Below, piece by piece: positions 8,370-17,039 of a stretch of DNA of 64,000 bases (its first letter is position 1; each line of letters opens with the position of its first letter). The position numbers were made by a program, and so were the translations under genes. The notes beneath the pieces are model-generated. The model saw only the letters and a list, made by a program, of their open reading frames with translations. It was not told the origin of the DNA and made no database searches. The DNA comes from Umezawaea sp049997955 (GTDB lineage Bacteria; Actinomycetota; Actinomycetes; Mycobacteriales; Pseudonocardiaceae). The DNA lies in assembly GCA_049997955.1 (NCBI GenBank), contig JAEBDY010000020.1:1-64000 (forward strand), read 5' to 3'.

Positions 8370-9390
8370 GTGACGGCGAACAGGAACTTCAAGCGCAGGG
8401 TGCGTGCCCGCGCGGCCAGAACCGGCGAGTCCTACACCGCCGCGCTCCGGCACTTCCGACCGACTCCACCAGGAGACGACGTGTCGGAGACAAGAACCCT
8501 GCGGCTGGCGGTGGCGCAGACCCACCTGCGCCAGGATCCCAGTGACGGCAACGAGTTGCGCGAGAGCGGCCGCGACGTGCGCACCGCGGTGCGCGAGGCG
8601 CACCAGGTGGGCGCGAGGGTCGTGCACCTCCCCGAGGGCGCGATGTGCTCACCCCACAAGCACGTCATGTCCGCCGACGGCCCGGACCGGGTCGGACCGG
8701 GTCGGACCGGGTCGGACCGGCGCAGTGGAACCGGTTCGACTGGGAGGTCCACCAGCAGGAACTGACAGCCACGGCGGCGTTGGCCGGGGAACTGGGCATC
8801 TGGGTCGTCCTCGGGGCGGTGCACCGGCTGACCGGACCACGACGTCCGCACAACAGCCTGTACGTGATCTCCGACCGCGGCCGGGTCGCCACCCGCTACG
8901 ACGAGCGCCTGCTGTCGAACACGAAGATCACGCACATGTACACACCGGGGGCGGCACCGGTCACCTTCGAGGTCGATGGCGTCCGCTTCGGGCTGGCGCT
9001 GGGCATGGAGGTCCACTTCCCCGAGGTGTTCCTCGAGTACGAACGGCTCGACGTCGACTGCGTCCTGTTCTCCACGGCGGGACCGGGCACCGCGGACGTC
9101 AACGACGTCTTCGCACTGGAGGCGCGGGCGTACGCGGCCACAACAGCTACTGGGTGAGCTGCTCCACCCCCGCGCAGGACGCGGTCAACGCCCCGTCCGG
9201 CGTGATCTCCCCCGACGGCCAGTGGGTCGCCCGCTGCCCCCGTGAGGGGGTGCGGGCGGTGGTGGTCGCCGACCTCGGCCGCGACCCGGACGACCCGACC
9301 CGGCCGTGGCGGCGCACGGCGCGCTCGGGCGTCTACGACCCGCACCTCGCACACGACGACGCGCGGAGCGACGACCGCGGCGCGTTCTGA
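8370..9390 (+). pseudogene. Carbon-nitrogen hydrolase (nitrilase family), two frameshifts
   Basis: Three consecutive frames together encode one nitrilase-superfamily protein. Frame one from GTG 8370 gives a short NFKRRVRARAARTGESYTAA tail-like motif, then LRLAVAQTHL and ARVVHLPEGA with the catalytic Glu. Frame two, from about 8720, gives RFDWEVHQQEL, RPHNSLYVISDRG with surrounding text, then GLALGMEVHFPE where the family usually has Cys (CALCIE or similar). Frame three, from about 9140, gives NSYWVSCSTPAQDAV to the stop. The first break is explained exactly by two extra copies of a 10-bp repeat; the second looks like a single-base loss near 9135. Sequencing error cannot be excluded. Confidence 0.75.
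8691..8720. repeat. Three tandem 10-bp repeats causing a frameshift
   Basis: GTCGGACCGG occurs three times in a row, preceded by a partial copy ending at 8690. With a single copy the reading frame would run ADGPDRVGPAQWNRFDW straight through, matching the nitrilase family. The 20 bp of extra repeat shift the frame by two. Confidence 0.85.
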
Positions 9391-9395
9391 CCCCA

Positions 9396-9426
9396 CCGCC
9401 GGTCCACGACCCTCGTGGACCGGCGG
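9396..9426. terminator. Hairpin terminator
   Basis: A perfect 14-bp stem, CCGCCGGTCCACGA / TCGTGGACCGGCGG, with a 3-nt loop begins six bases after the nitrilase stop. It lies before the convergent membrane gene and could serve both strands. No T-run follows, as is common in actinomycetes. Confidence 0.7.
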
Positions 9427-9487
9427 CCCGGTCGTGCCACTCCACATCCCGGGGGACCTTCGAGGCCACTACCCGGTCGAGGTCGTG

Positions 9488-10012
9488 TCAGCGCGTGGTC
9501 GCGGCCTCGATGCGCCCGATGAGCTGCGCGGCATCGCGCGTAAGGCCGGTGATGAGGAGTTTCCCGCCTCCGGCGAGGTGGACGGTGCAGCTGATGTCGC
9601 CGCCTGCCCACCGGACCAGGTCGTTGTCCTTGCCGTTCCTGATCACGACGCGGTCGACGTCCGCCCACGTGATGTCCTGGGAGCGGCCGACTCGTGAGTA
9701 CCGCACACCGTTGTCGTGCAACTCGAAGACCTCACCACGGCGGGTGAGGAACCAGATGCCGAGCCACACGCCCGACAGCAGCACGCCCAAGCTCAGCCCT
9801 ACCGCGACGCTCGGCAACACCAGAGGATCGCCCCCGGTGGAAGGCTTCTTCCCGCTGACGTCGTCGACGAACACCCAGAACACCACAGAGCACACGACGA
9901 GGAGCACGCCAACCGGCAGCAGAATCGCCGCGGTCCAACCGCGGCGCCGATTGTTCGTGGCATGCGTTCCCCTCAGCGCACCCAGTGCACCGGCGCCAGG
10001 CTTCTCCCCCAT
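9488..10012 (-). CDS. Two-helix membrane protein with PH-like C-terminal domain
   Basis: The 174-residue protein has two hydrophobic helices (about residues 26-50 and 68-90). A C-terminal beta-rich domain follows, beginning RRGEVFELHDNGVRYSR and containing DITWADVDRVVI. This pattern resembles actinobacterial membrane proteins with a bacterial pleckstrin-homology-like (DUF6585-type) domain. The N-terminus is polar and probably cytoplasmic. No operon partner is seen. Function is unknown; the family call is tentative. Confidence 0.6.
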   Translation of the reverse strand: MGEKPGAGALGALRGTHATNNRRRGWTAAILLPVGVLLVVCSVVFWVFVDDVSGKKPSTGGDPLVLPSVAVGLSLGVLLSGVWLGIWFLTRRGEVFELHDNGVRYSRVGRSQDITWADVDRVVIRNGKDNDLVRWAGGDISCTVHLAGGGKLLITGLTRDAAQLIGRIEAATTR

Positions 10013-10133
10013 CCCCCGAGTCTAGGTTTCGCGCCAGGGTGACAGCAACGCTTCGACGTCGGCCTCGTTCTGGCCCGCACCCGACCAGCGCACCACAAGG
10101 AGGGCACCAAACCGAACCGCTCCAACGACAACC

Positions 10134-10370
10134 TCAGAACCCGACCGCGGTCCCCGCCCCGACATCGACCGCCGCGTCGTGGGCCGCGACGGCCACGGCC
10201 AGGTCCTCGAACGCGAGCCCGACGGACTTGAACACGGTGACCGCGCGCGAATCGGTCCGCCCCGGTTTGCCCGCGACGACCTCCCCGATCTCCGTCCACG
10301 GTTTCGCCGGGTCGAGGGTGCCTTCGGTCAGTGGCACCAACAGGTCCCCGGCCTCCGCGTCGGCCACCGA
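10134..10370 (-). pseudogene. Ornithine cyclodeaminase/mu-crystallin C-terminal remnant
   Basis: The last 79 residues of this frame read EAGDLLVPLTEG, then TEIGEVVAGKPGR, then VTVFKSVGLAFEDLAVA. That is the characteristic C-terminal sequence of the ornithine cyclodeaminase/mu-crystallin family, whose full length is above 300 residues. Upstream in the same frame the sequence is low-complexity and unrelated, so the NAD-binding core has been lost. I infer a decayed gene. Confidence 0.65.
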
Positions 10371-11015
10371 AGCGGGTAGAGGCAACGGCCAGGGTGGCGG
10401 AGGAACCGCTCGTATCCGTGCAGGGCCTCGGCGACCGCACCGCAGCCAAGGCAGCGGGCTTCGATCCGCTTGACAGCCGCCAGGGTTCGGCGGGGAATAC
10501 CGGTGATCCGACTGGAGGGACGAGTACCGCCGGGGACCGGCCGTCGCTGAGCGCGGATGGAACCGCCGACTCGAAGCGCCCTGAGATCCCACGGCCGACC
10601 TGAACGACCCAGCGGTCGACAGCCAGTCCTCAACCACCGCACAACATCGCCGTCGACGTCGCCAACCGCACCTACAACTGCTCGGAGCTGGAACCGTTGC
10701 GCCGCCAGCACTACGGACTGTGGCAAGCGCGTGCTTCGGGAGTCGCCGAAGCCGAGATCGCCCGTGCGCTGGACGCGCTGCTCACCCGCGCCGAGCACGG
10801 CCCGGCCGAGGCCGGGGTGCGGATCGCGGCCCGCACCGCGCGACCGCCGGTCGAGCCGCAGGACACCGGTGCCGCGTCCACCTGACCAGAGCCCTGATCA
10901 GCCACCATCGCCGACGAGGGACCCGCTTCCACGCACGCCCGGAATGTAGTGGCCGTGTCGGGCATGGTCGGGGATCGGCTGGTCCGGGACCGGGCTGCCT
11001 GTCAAGGGGAGAACA
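10371..11015. other. Gene-poor stretch, probably decayed DNA
   Basis: No confident gene was found. A short plus-strand frame at 10697-10885 (TTG start, 62 codons) has protein-like composition but no recognised family. The region lies between a decayed cyclodeaminase and a frameshifted secreted protein. Confidence 0.4.
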
Positions 11016-11018
11016 GTG

Positions 11019-11518
11019 ATGACGTTCACGAGGCGAGCCGTGGGGAGGTGGGCCGCGTTCGTCGGGACCGCACTCGTCATGGCGGTGGCACCTGCTCCGC
11101 AAGCGGTGGCGGGGGACGAGACACGGGTCGACGTCAAGCCCGCGTCCGCGGCACAACCGGTCGAGGTCGCCGCGACCTACACGTTCACGCCGGTACCCGC
11201 CAACGGCAGGTCAGCTGCTACGGCTACTACGGCACGTTCAGGGTCGGCTCGGACATCATCGTCGTCGACTGGCAAACCAGCAGCAACGAGTGCTTCGGCA
11301 TCGCCACCGATCGCACGATCTGGCACGTCTGGCCGGGCTCTGGTGGCTGGACGCCGCTGCCCGGCAACGGTCACGCCGACGACACCTTGACCGCCGTCGA
11401 GTTCCCTGGCACCAAGCAGAAGACGATCGCTGTCGTCACCTACGGGGCGCCTGTGCCGAACTGGTGCCAGAACTACACCTCCGCCACCGACTGGACGGGT
11501 GATTGGTACGACTGCTGA
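11019..11518 (+). pseudogene. Small secreted protein gene with one frameshift
   Basis: ATG 11019 (or GTG 11016), behind AAGGGGAG, starts a Sec signal peptide whose hydrophobic core ends at about APQAVAG. The frame carries on to about base 11205. The adjacent frame then supplies QVSCYGYYGTFRVGSD and a Trp/Cys-rich stretch ending DWTGDWYDC at the stop. Joined, they give a secreted protein of about 165 residues with four or more cysteines and no family I recognise. A single missing base near 11208 would account for the break. It may be a real mutation or a sequencing error. Confidence 0.6.
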
Positions 11519-11600
11519 GTGACGAGCGGCACCCACCGAAGGCGCAGCGGACGAACCGAGGTCGGCATTCGTGCCGCAGCGCTCGCTCCGGAATCGCCGA

Positions 11601-11745
11601 CCAGGTCCGGACACCGCGGTGCCGTACCGTCCGGACCTGGTTGACGGCCGCAGGTCAGGGGCACCCCTGCCCGCCGAGTCGACCGGACAGGACAGGACAG
11701 GACAGCGGATCGTGCTGTCCTGTCGACTCGGCGGTGTCCGGACCT
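11601..11745. repeat. Nested inverted repeats with GGACA pentamers
   Basis: The outer arms AGGTCCGGACACCGC (11603-11617) and its complement (11731-11745) enclose a second pair, CCGCCGAGTCGAC (11671-11683) and GTCGACTCGGCGG (11722-11734). The left outer arm also pairs locally: CCAGGTCCGGA at 11601-11611 with TCCGGACCTGG at 11630-11640. Four GGACA pentamers occupy about 11685-11704. The region could be a complex terminator, a cruciform or a small non-autonomous element. Confidence 0.6.
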
Positions 11746-11780
11746 ACCTGGCGGACCGCCGGTCAGCACCTGGTCCAGCG

Positions 11781-11999
11781 CTACGACGGGAAGTACCCCG
11801 TGTCGACGAGGGAGCCGATGCAGGTGTCGACCAGCAGCTGATCGGTGATCAGGTAGCCCGACAGCGCGAAGAACAGGTCCACGCCGAGGAAACCGCCACC
11901 GAAGTGGTCCGCGTGGAACAGCAGCACCCCGGCCACCGCGACCCCGCGGACACCGTCCAACCCGGACAACCGCGCGGGCACCTGTTCGAGATCGGTCAT
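11781..11999 (-). pseudogene. Acyltransferase-3 family N-terminal stub
   Basis: The 72-codon frame starts MTDLEQVPARLSGLDGVRGV and continues GGGFLGVDLFFALSGYLIT. That is the opening of OafA/YrhL-type membrane acyltransferases, including the LDGxRG and GVDLFFxLSG motifs. The family normally has several hundred residues and about ten membrane helices. Here the frame stops 15 residues after the second motif, next to the inverted-repeat region. It is a truncated gene. Confidence 0.7.
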
Positions 12000-12175
12000 G
12001 GGCACCGAGCTTCGAGGGCCGGGGTCGCCGCACCGCCCCCGCCGCGTCGCAGCACTGTCGCGGGCGATCAGTTCCCGGTGACCGCCGCGGGGAGGACGGC
12101 CGGTCGGCCGAGCCACGACCGCACGTGGCAGGAGGACGGATGTCGTCGGGTCGGTCGTGGAGGTGCACGGAGAGG

Positions 12176-13408
12176 TCAGTTGGTCGGGATGGGCTTGTCC
12201 AGCATCGTGCAGATGGCCGCGTCGACCAGCTTGGTCTCGGCGTCGCCCGCCTCCGGTGAGATCCTGAGCCCGAAGTGGGTGGTGCTCAGGACGGACACGG
12301 TGCGTCGCCCGGACTTGTCGGTGTAGTTGTCGCTGCGGTAGCCGGGCAGAGCGCCGTCGTGGCCCCACACCGTGCCGCAGGGAGAGCGGTACTCCTCCAA
12401 GCCGAGTCCGTAGCTCCGTTCCGCCAGCTCGGTCGGCACGGTGGTGCGCATCTCCTCGAGCAACCGCTTGGGGACGAGCCTGCCGGACATCAGCGCGGTG
12501 TCGAACTTCGCCCAGTCGCTCGCGGTGGAGATGATCGCGCCCGCGGCGCCGACCCACGACTGGTCGATCGCGGTGACGTCGACCCGTTCGTCGTCGTTCG
12601 GCCCGACGAACCCGTAGCCCGCGGGCAGCCCGAGCGGCTCGACGAGGGGTGCGAGGTGGGCGGCGTCGGGCTCGTAGCCGTGCGCCAGCGGGGCGGCACC
12701 GCGGCGTGCGGTGGGCAGGTAGGTGTCCTTGAGCCCGAGAGGGCCCGCGATGCGCCGCTGGACCAGATCGGCCACGCTGCGGCCGGTGGCCTTCTCCAGC
12801 ACGAGGCCGAGCGCGACGTAACCGGGGTTGCTGTAGGAGTACTTCTCGCCGGGTGCGCCCACCGGGGGCAGGCTCGTGCCCATCGCCAGCACCTGCTCGT
12901 CGGTCGGCTTCTGGTCCTCGTTGCCGGTCATCAGGTCCAGCGATTCGAGGGAGTAGGCGTTGTCGGCCAAGCCGCTGGTGTGGTTGAGCAGCATCCGCAA
13001 GGTGATGTTCGCGCCGTTCGGTACGGCTCCCGGCAGCCACTTCTCGATGGTGTCGTCCAGGCGGAGGCGGTGTTCGGCGGCCAGTTGCAGCACGAGCACC
13101 GCGGTGACGGTCTTGGTGTTGGAGCCCATCCGGAACGTGTCGGACGCGCGGAGCACGTGGTCCGAGGTGTTCCACACAGCCTGGCGGGCGAAGCTCACGA
13201 CCGGGCCGCGGCCCTGGTCGACCCGGACGACGACGCCGGGGACACCGGCGGCGATGGCCTGGTCGGCGACCGCCGCCAGTTGCCTCGCCTGTGACCGGTC
13301 GGAGGCGGAGTTCGTGTCGGCGAAGGCGGCCGGGCAGGTCGCGGCGACGGCGGTCAGCACCAGTGCGGCGACCGCGGCCGGGCGGAGGCGGGAGGGCTTG
13401 CCCATCAT
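12176..13408 (-). CDS. Secreted serine hydrolase, beta-lactamase/D-Ala-D-Ala carboxypeptidase family
   Basis: The 410-residue precursor has a Sec signal peptide (core AAVAALVLTAVAA, cleavage near AFA). The class C/esterase signature S-x-x-K appears in RMGSNTKTVTAV, the Tyr motif in YSYSNPGYV, and an H-x-G-like triad in WGHDGALPGY. The ATG at 13408 is preceded by AAGGAG with 7-nt spacing. It is expected to act on D-Ala-D-Ala peptides or simple esters outside the membrane. It lies downstream of an orphan histidine kinase on the same strand but is separated by about 225 bp, so it likely has its own promoter. Confidence 0.85.
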   Translation of the reverse strand: MMGKPSRLRPAAVAALVLTAVAATCPAAFADTNSASDRSQARQLAAVADQAIAAGVPGVVVRVDQGRGPVVSFARQAVWNTSDHVLRASDTFRMGSNTKTVTAVLVLQLAAEHRLRLDDTIEKWLPGAVPNGANITLRMLLNHTSGLADNAYSLESLDLMTGNEDQKPTDEQVLAMGTSLPPVGAPGEKYSYSNPGYVALGLVLEKATGRSVADLVQRRIAGPLGLKDTYLPTARRGAAPLAHGYEPDAAHLAPLVEPLGLPAGYGFVGPNDDERVDVTAIDQSWVGAAGAIISTASDWAKFDTALMSGRLVPKRLLEEMRTTVPTELAERSYGLGLEEYRSPCGTVWGHDGALPGYRSDNYTDKSGRRTVSVLSTTHFGLRISPEAGDAETKLVDAAICTMLDKPIPTN

Positions 13409-13483
13409 GACGTTTCTCCTTCGTCGTGTCGCCGGGGGCGGTTGCCTCGGCGACAACGATGACGTTAGGAGAGCGACGGGGGT

Positions 13484-13496
13484 GGGTGAGTCACCC
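13484..13496. promoter_or_regulatory. Palindrome upstream of serine hydrolase
   Basis: GGGTGAGTCACCC is a perfect 6-bp-arm palindrome with one central base, 76 bp upstream of the serine hydrolase start. A further stem, GAGCC / GGCTC, lies just beyond at about 13503-13519. It may be an operator; the regulator is not identified. Confidence 0.4.
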
Positions 13497-13634
13497 CGCG
13501 GTGAGCCGTTCTTTGGCTCTCACGGGGGATGGACGGCGATCAAGTCGGTGTGGCCGGTCCGGGATCCCCACGTCGGGGCACAGGTGCTGCCCCCTCGACC
13601 CCGCACGTCGCCTCGCGCGCCGGAACTCGCGTGC

Positions 13635-14849
13635 TCAGGCCGCGTCCGATCCGAGCGGTAGCGTCGCGCGTACGACGAAGCCGCCGTCCTCGGTGTGCCG
13701 CGTGGTCAGTTCACCGCCTGCCAGGCGCACGCGTTCGCGCAACCCGGTGAGGCCGCGACCGGGCCGGGACGCGGTAGCCCGTTCGCCGGAGCCGTCGGTG
13801 GTCACCTGGACGGCCATCTCGTCGGGGACGGCCCACGACACGCCGACCACGGTCCGCCTGCCCGGCGCGTGCTTGAGCGCGTTGGTCAGCGCCTCCTGCA
13901 CGACTCGGTGAGCCGCCAGCCCGACGACGCCGTCGACCACGTGCGGTGTGCCGTCCTCGATGAACTCCACGGGTTGTCCAGCCAGTCGAACCCGCTCCAC
14001 GAGGTCGGCGAACAAGCCCGTGGTCGGCGCGCGGGGAGCCGGGTCCGCGTCGTGCCGCGGACTGAGCACGCCCAGCAGTTCACGCAGATCCGCCAGTGCC
14101 CGGCGCCCGGTTCCACCGATCGCAGCCAGTCCGCTGTCCACTGTGGACCTGTCGGCAGCCGGTGCGTACTGCATCGCGTCGGCCTGCATCACCATCGCCG
14201 TCACGTGGTGCGTCACCACGTCGTGCAGCTCGCGGGCGATGTGCTCCCGCTCCTCGCGCATCGCGTTCTCCACGTCCAGGTGCTTCTGCCGTTCCTGCTC
14301 GCCCAACCGCGAACGGGCCCAGGTGCCCAGCAGCCAGCACCCGACGGGCAACGGGAGGAACTCGACGTACTCCCCCAATCGCAGCGGAACGTCGAGCGCG
14401 ACCAGGCAGGCCGACATGGTCGCGTACCCGGCGAGCCACGCGACCGCCGTGGTTCGGCGGAAGCGGGCTTGGTGCACACCAGCGCTGAACAGCGCGATGT
14501 AGAGCGCGGCCGACGCGAACGTGGGTCGGTAGCCGAGGAACTGGTAGAGGAAGAACGCGGCGGACACCACGAACAGGCACAGTGCGGGCGCTCTGCTGCG
14601 GGCCAGCAGGGGCAGGCAGTGCGCGAGCACCAGCGCGACGGCGAGGAGGCCGAACGGGTGCTGGACCTCCTCCCAGCCGATCCACGTGCCCTTGTCGGCG
14701 AGGCCGGGCGTGAACGAGAGCACGACGACGAGGACGGTGAGCAGCACATCGCGCATGCCTGCCGGGAGAGCTCGCAACCAGTCCGAAGAGGACTTCGACA
14801 GCCGACCCCGTCGAGGTTCCACGGGAACCGGGCTGCCTGCGAAGTTCAT
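13635..14849 (-). CDS. Sensor histidine kinase (NarL-type, HisKA_3)
   Basis: This 404-residue protein has about four to six N-terminal membrane helices (residues 35-180). The HisKA_3 box ERE-HIARELHDVVTHHVTAM carries the phospho-acceptor His. A short ATPase domain has an N-box, RVVQEALTNALKHA, and a GRGLTGLRERV G-box. These kinases normally pair with a LuxR-type response regulator, but none is adjacent, so it is an orphan here. It lies 37 bp downstream of the SRPBCC gene on the same strand and may be part of that transcript. Confidence 0.85.
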   Translation of the reverse strand: MNFAGSPVPVEPRRGRLSKSSSDWLRALPAGMRDVLLTVLVVVLSFTPGLADKGTWIGWEEVQHPFGLLAVALVLAHCLPLLARSRAPALCLFVVSAAFFLYQFLGYRPTFASAALYIALFSAGVHQARFRRTTAVAWLAGYATMSACLVALDVPLRLGEYVEFLPLPVGCWLLGTWARSRLGEQERQKHLDVENAMREEREHIARELHDVVTHHVTAMVMQADAMQYAPAADRSTVDSGLAAIGGTGRRALADLRELLGVLSPRHDADPAPRAPTTGLFADLVERVRLAGQPVEFIEDGTPHVVDGVVGLAAHRVVQEALTNALKHAPGRRTVVGVSWAVPDEMAVQVTTDGSGERATASRPGRGLTGLRERVRLAGGELTTRHTEDGGFVVRATLPLGSDAA

Positions 14850-14886
14850 CGTTCTTCTTCCACATCGGTGCCGATGGCCGGGGGCG

Positions 14887-15324
14887 TCACTGCGTCCCGA
14901 GTTCCGTGCGGCCTTCCACCCGCTGCTTGAGGCCCTTGTTGAACGCGGCGTACCCGTCGTGCTTAGGCGTCCTGAGGAACCGCCGGGTCAGGGTGACCAG
15001 GACGCCGGAGAACTCCTCGCGGTTGGTCAGGCGGGTGGTGCCGTCCTGGTTGGGGGAAAGGACGAACGAGTGCTGGCCGTGGAACAGCCGCTTCGTGCCG
15101 AGCGTGCCCGCCCACCGCAACTCCTGGCCGGGTGTCGCGACGGTGACCGTGGGCCTGAAGGTCATGCCCGGCATGCGCATGGTGAGCTTGTTGCCCACCT
15201 GAGCGGTCCCCTCGGCCGCGGTGAAGTTGCTCCACTCGCCGTAGGTGGAGAAGTCGGTGAGGACGTTCCACACCGCTTCCGGGGTGGCGTCGATGTCGAT
15301 GACGGCGGTGAGCACTGCGTCCAT
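14887..15324 (-). CDS. SRPBCC/START-like domain protein
   Basis: The 145-residue protein begins VIDIDATPEAVWNVLTDF and contains YGEWSNF, the entry signature of the polyketide-cyclase/AHSA1-like SRPBCC fold. FSGVL.TLTRRFL and FNKGLKQRVE near the end fit the C-terminal helix. Such proteins bind hydrophobic ligands and some are cyclases; no catalytic residue can be assigned. It lies 53 bp downstream of a TetR gene that itself overlaps a hydrolase, forming a possible hydrolase-TetR-SRPBCC-kinase transcript. Confidence 0.78.
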   Translation of the reverse strand: MDAVLTAVIDIDATPEAVWNVLTDFSTYGEWSNFTAAEGTAQVGNKLTMRMPGMTFRPTVTVATPGQELRWAGTLGTKRLFHGQHSFVLSPNQDGTTRLTNREEFSGVLVTLTRRFLRTPKHDGYAAFNKGLKQRVEGRTELGTQ

Positions 15325-15377
15325 GGTGGCGTCCAGTTCTGGCGGGCGGGAAGGTGGTCGTTGAGCGGGCGGGTGGT

Positions 15378-15950
15378 CTACCGGTGGTGGGCGGGGCGGA
15401 CGCCGCGGTCGACGGTGTCGATGAGGCGCTCGAAGCTCTCGCCGACGTCGGTGGACCACTGGAATCCGCCGGTGGCCTGGAGGGTGGCGAAGCCGTGGAA
15501 GACGCTGCGCAGCGCACGCAGCGCATGGGGCATGTCCTCCGGGGTGACGTCATATCCCCGCAGCACCGCCGTGAAGGGGCCGAGCGCTCGCAGGGCGGCG
15601 ATCGCGATCGGGTCGTCGGGGCCGGTCGGCCTGAGCTGGAGGGTGGCCGCGTAGCGGCCGGGGCGGGTGAGCACGAAGTCGCGCAGCGCGTGGGCCGCCG
15701 CGGCCAGGGCGTCACGTCCGACGCGGCCCTGGATCGCCGCGTCGATCGCCGCGCCCGCCTCGGTGAGGGCGAGCGCCGCGATCCGCCGGTGGAGGTCGTC
15801 CTGGCCCGCGATGTGCTTGTACAGCGACGGGGCGCGCACCCCGAGCCGCTCGGCCAGCTTGCCCATGGTCAGCTCGGTGAAGCCGATCTCGTCGGCGAGC
15901 GCGGCGGCGGCCGCGACGATCGTGGCCGCGTCCAAGCCTGCTCTAGGCAC
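15378..15950 (-). CDS. TetR-family regulator, paralogue of the one at 17869
   Basis: This is a 190-residue TetR repressor. The helix-turn-helix includes FTELTMGKLAERLGVRAPSL followed by YKHIAGQ. The C-terminal domain is of the WHG type, ending FHGFATLQATGGFQ. Its start codon lies inside the end of the upstream hydrolase gene (8-bp overlap), implying translational coupling. It is clearly paralogous to the plus-strand regulator at 17869-18444, which begins MPRAGL in the same way and overlaps its own hydrolase by the same 8 bp. It probably binds the AT-rich sites at 16807-17021. Confidence 0.88.
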   Translation of the reverse strand: MPRAGLDAATIVAAAAALADEIGFTELTMGKLAERLGVRAPSLYKHIAGQDDLHRRIAALALTEAGAAIDAAIQGRVGRDALAAAAHALRDFVLTRPGRYAATLQLRPTGPDDPIAIAALRALGPFTAVLRGYDVTPEDMPHALRALRSVFHGFATLQATGGFQWSTDVGESFERLIDTVDRGVRPAHHR

Positions 15951-16776
15951 CCACGCCGGCCAGGAAGTTCAGGACCACGGCGAGGGTCTGCCGGGGGTAC
16001 TGGACGTGCGGGTAGTGACCGGCTCCGTCGATCATCTCCAACCGGCCCAGTCCGGCGGGCAGGTCGGCGATGATCGCCTCGCCCTCGGCCCGCGGTGAGA
16101 CCCAGTCGGGGTCCAGGGTGCCCTGCACGACGAGCACCGGGCAGGTGACGTTGGGCAGCTGCTCGCCGGCGTCGACGGGGGCGATCTTGCCCATCGCCTG
16201 GAGGACCTTCATCCGGCCGGGCTCGTCCAGCATCGCGGTGATCTGCCGCAGGCGGGCGTCCCAGTCCGCGGGCTTGGGGCCGGGGTAGGCGGCGTCCAGG
16301 TACTTGGTCCACTGCCGGGTGCTGCCGAAGATGGCCATGCCCATGAGGTGGGTCGTGCCGCGGCGGTAGGTGCCCACTCGGAAGTCGCCGAGTCGGACCT
16401 GCTGCTTGCGGGTGAAGGGTGCGAGCTCGACCAGCGCGGTGACCAGCTCCGGGGCCTTGGCCGCGGCGATCGTGACCGCACCGCCCGCGATGGAGTGGCC
16501 GATGAGCACGGCCGGTCCGCCGAGGTGCTTCACCAGGGCGATCAGGTCACCCGCGAGGGCGGTGCGGGTGTAGGAGGCCCACCCGACGCTGGACTCGCCG
16601 TGGCCGCGCAGGTCCACCGCGGCGACCCGGTACCCGGCTTTCACCAGGGCGGGGGTGAAGAAGCGGTAGGCCTCACGGCTGTCACCCATGCCGTGGGCGA
16701 GCACCACCAGCGGGCCTGCGTCGCCGGTCACCTCGTAGGCGATGGTCCCACCGTCGACGTTCAGGAACTCGGTCAC
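15943..16776 (-). CDS. Alpha/beta hydrolase, paralogue of the one at 17040
   Basis: This is a 277-residue serine hydrolase with oxyanion text LAHGMGDSREAYR, nucleophile elbow GHSIAGG (near residue 97) and C-terminal His in GAGHYPHVQ. The GTG at 16776 has GGAGG five bases upstream. It is probably an esterase or lactone hydrolase for a signal or drug sensed by the coupled TetR, but no substrate is visible. The divergent neighbour at 17040 has the same motifs in the same order, so the locus is an inverted duplication of one operon. Confidence 0.85.
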   Translation of the reverse strand: MTEFLNVDGGTIAYEVTGDAGPLVVLAHGMGDSREAYRFFTPALVKAGYRVAAVDLRGHGESSVGWASYTRTALAGDLIALVKHLGGPAVLIGHSIAGGAVTIAAAKAPELVTALVELAPFTRKQQVRLGDFRVGTYRRGTTHLMGMAIFGSTRQWTKYLDAAYPGPKPADWDARLRQITAMLDEPGRMKVLQAMGKIAPVDAGEQLPNVTCPVLVVQGTLDPDWVSPRAEGEAIIADLPAGLGRLEMIDGAGHYPHVQYPRQTLAVVLNFLAGVGA

Positions 16777-16806
16777 GACTACCTCCACGTTGCCCGTCAG
16801 CCCGGT

Positions 16807-17021
16807 GGCTAACTGCATTAGCCAAAAGCTATCACCTTTAGCCAGAAGGTCAACCCCTACATCGCCCGCCGTCGCGTGGCACGAGGCGCAACGCCGCAAG
16901 CCGCTTCCCGCAGCGCGCCGCCTGAGCCTTGTCGACTGCCGTCCACCAGGAGGCAAGCCCGATCGGCAGGGCCTTGCACCGATTAGCTAATTAGACTAGC
17001 TTTTAGCTATCAACGTTAGCC
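16807..17021. promoter_or_regulatory. Shared operator region between mirror-image operons
   Basis: The 263-bp divergent region holds AT-rich sites near both starts. AGCTATCACCTTTAGCC (16827-16843) and AGCTATCAACGTTAGCC (17005-17021) match at 14 of 17 positions and have the same orientation. GGCTAACTGCATTAGCC (16807-16823) is an inverted repeat, and further TTAGC/GCTAA half-sites crowd 16982-17009. The right site ends only seven bases before the GAGGAG ribosome binding site of the plus gene. They are probable TetR operators. Confidence 0.7.
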
Positions 17022-17039
17022 AACCTTGAGGAGCACACC

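Noticed and set aside
10697..10885. A 62-codon plus-strand frame with a TTG start
   Set aside because: The composition looks protein-like, but there is no ribosome binding site, no recognised family, and the surroundings are decayed.
11685..11709. GGACA pentamers considered as a CRISPR or satellite
   Set aside because: There are only four short units without spacers, lying inside a larger inverted-repeat structure.
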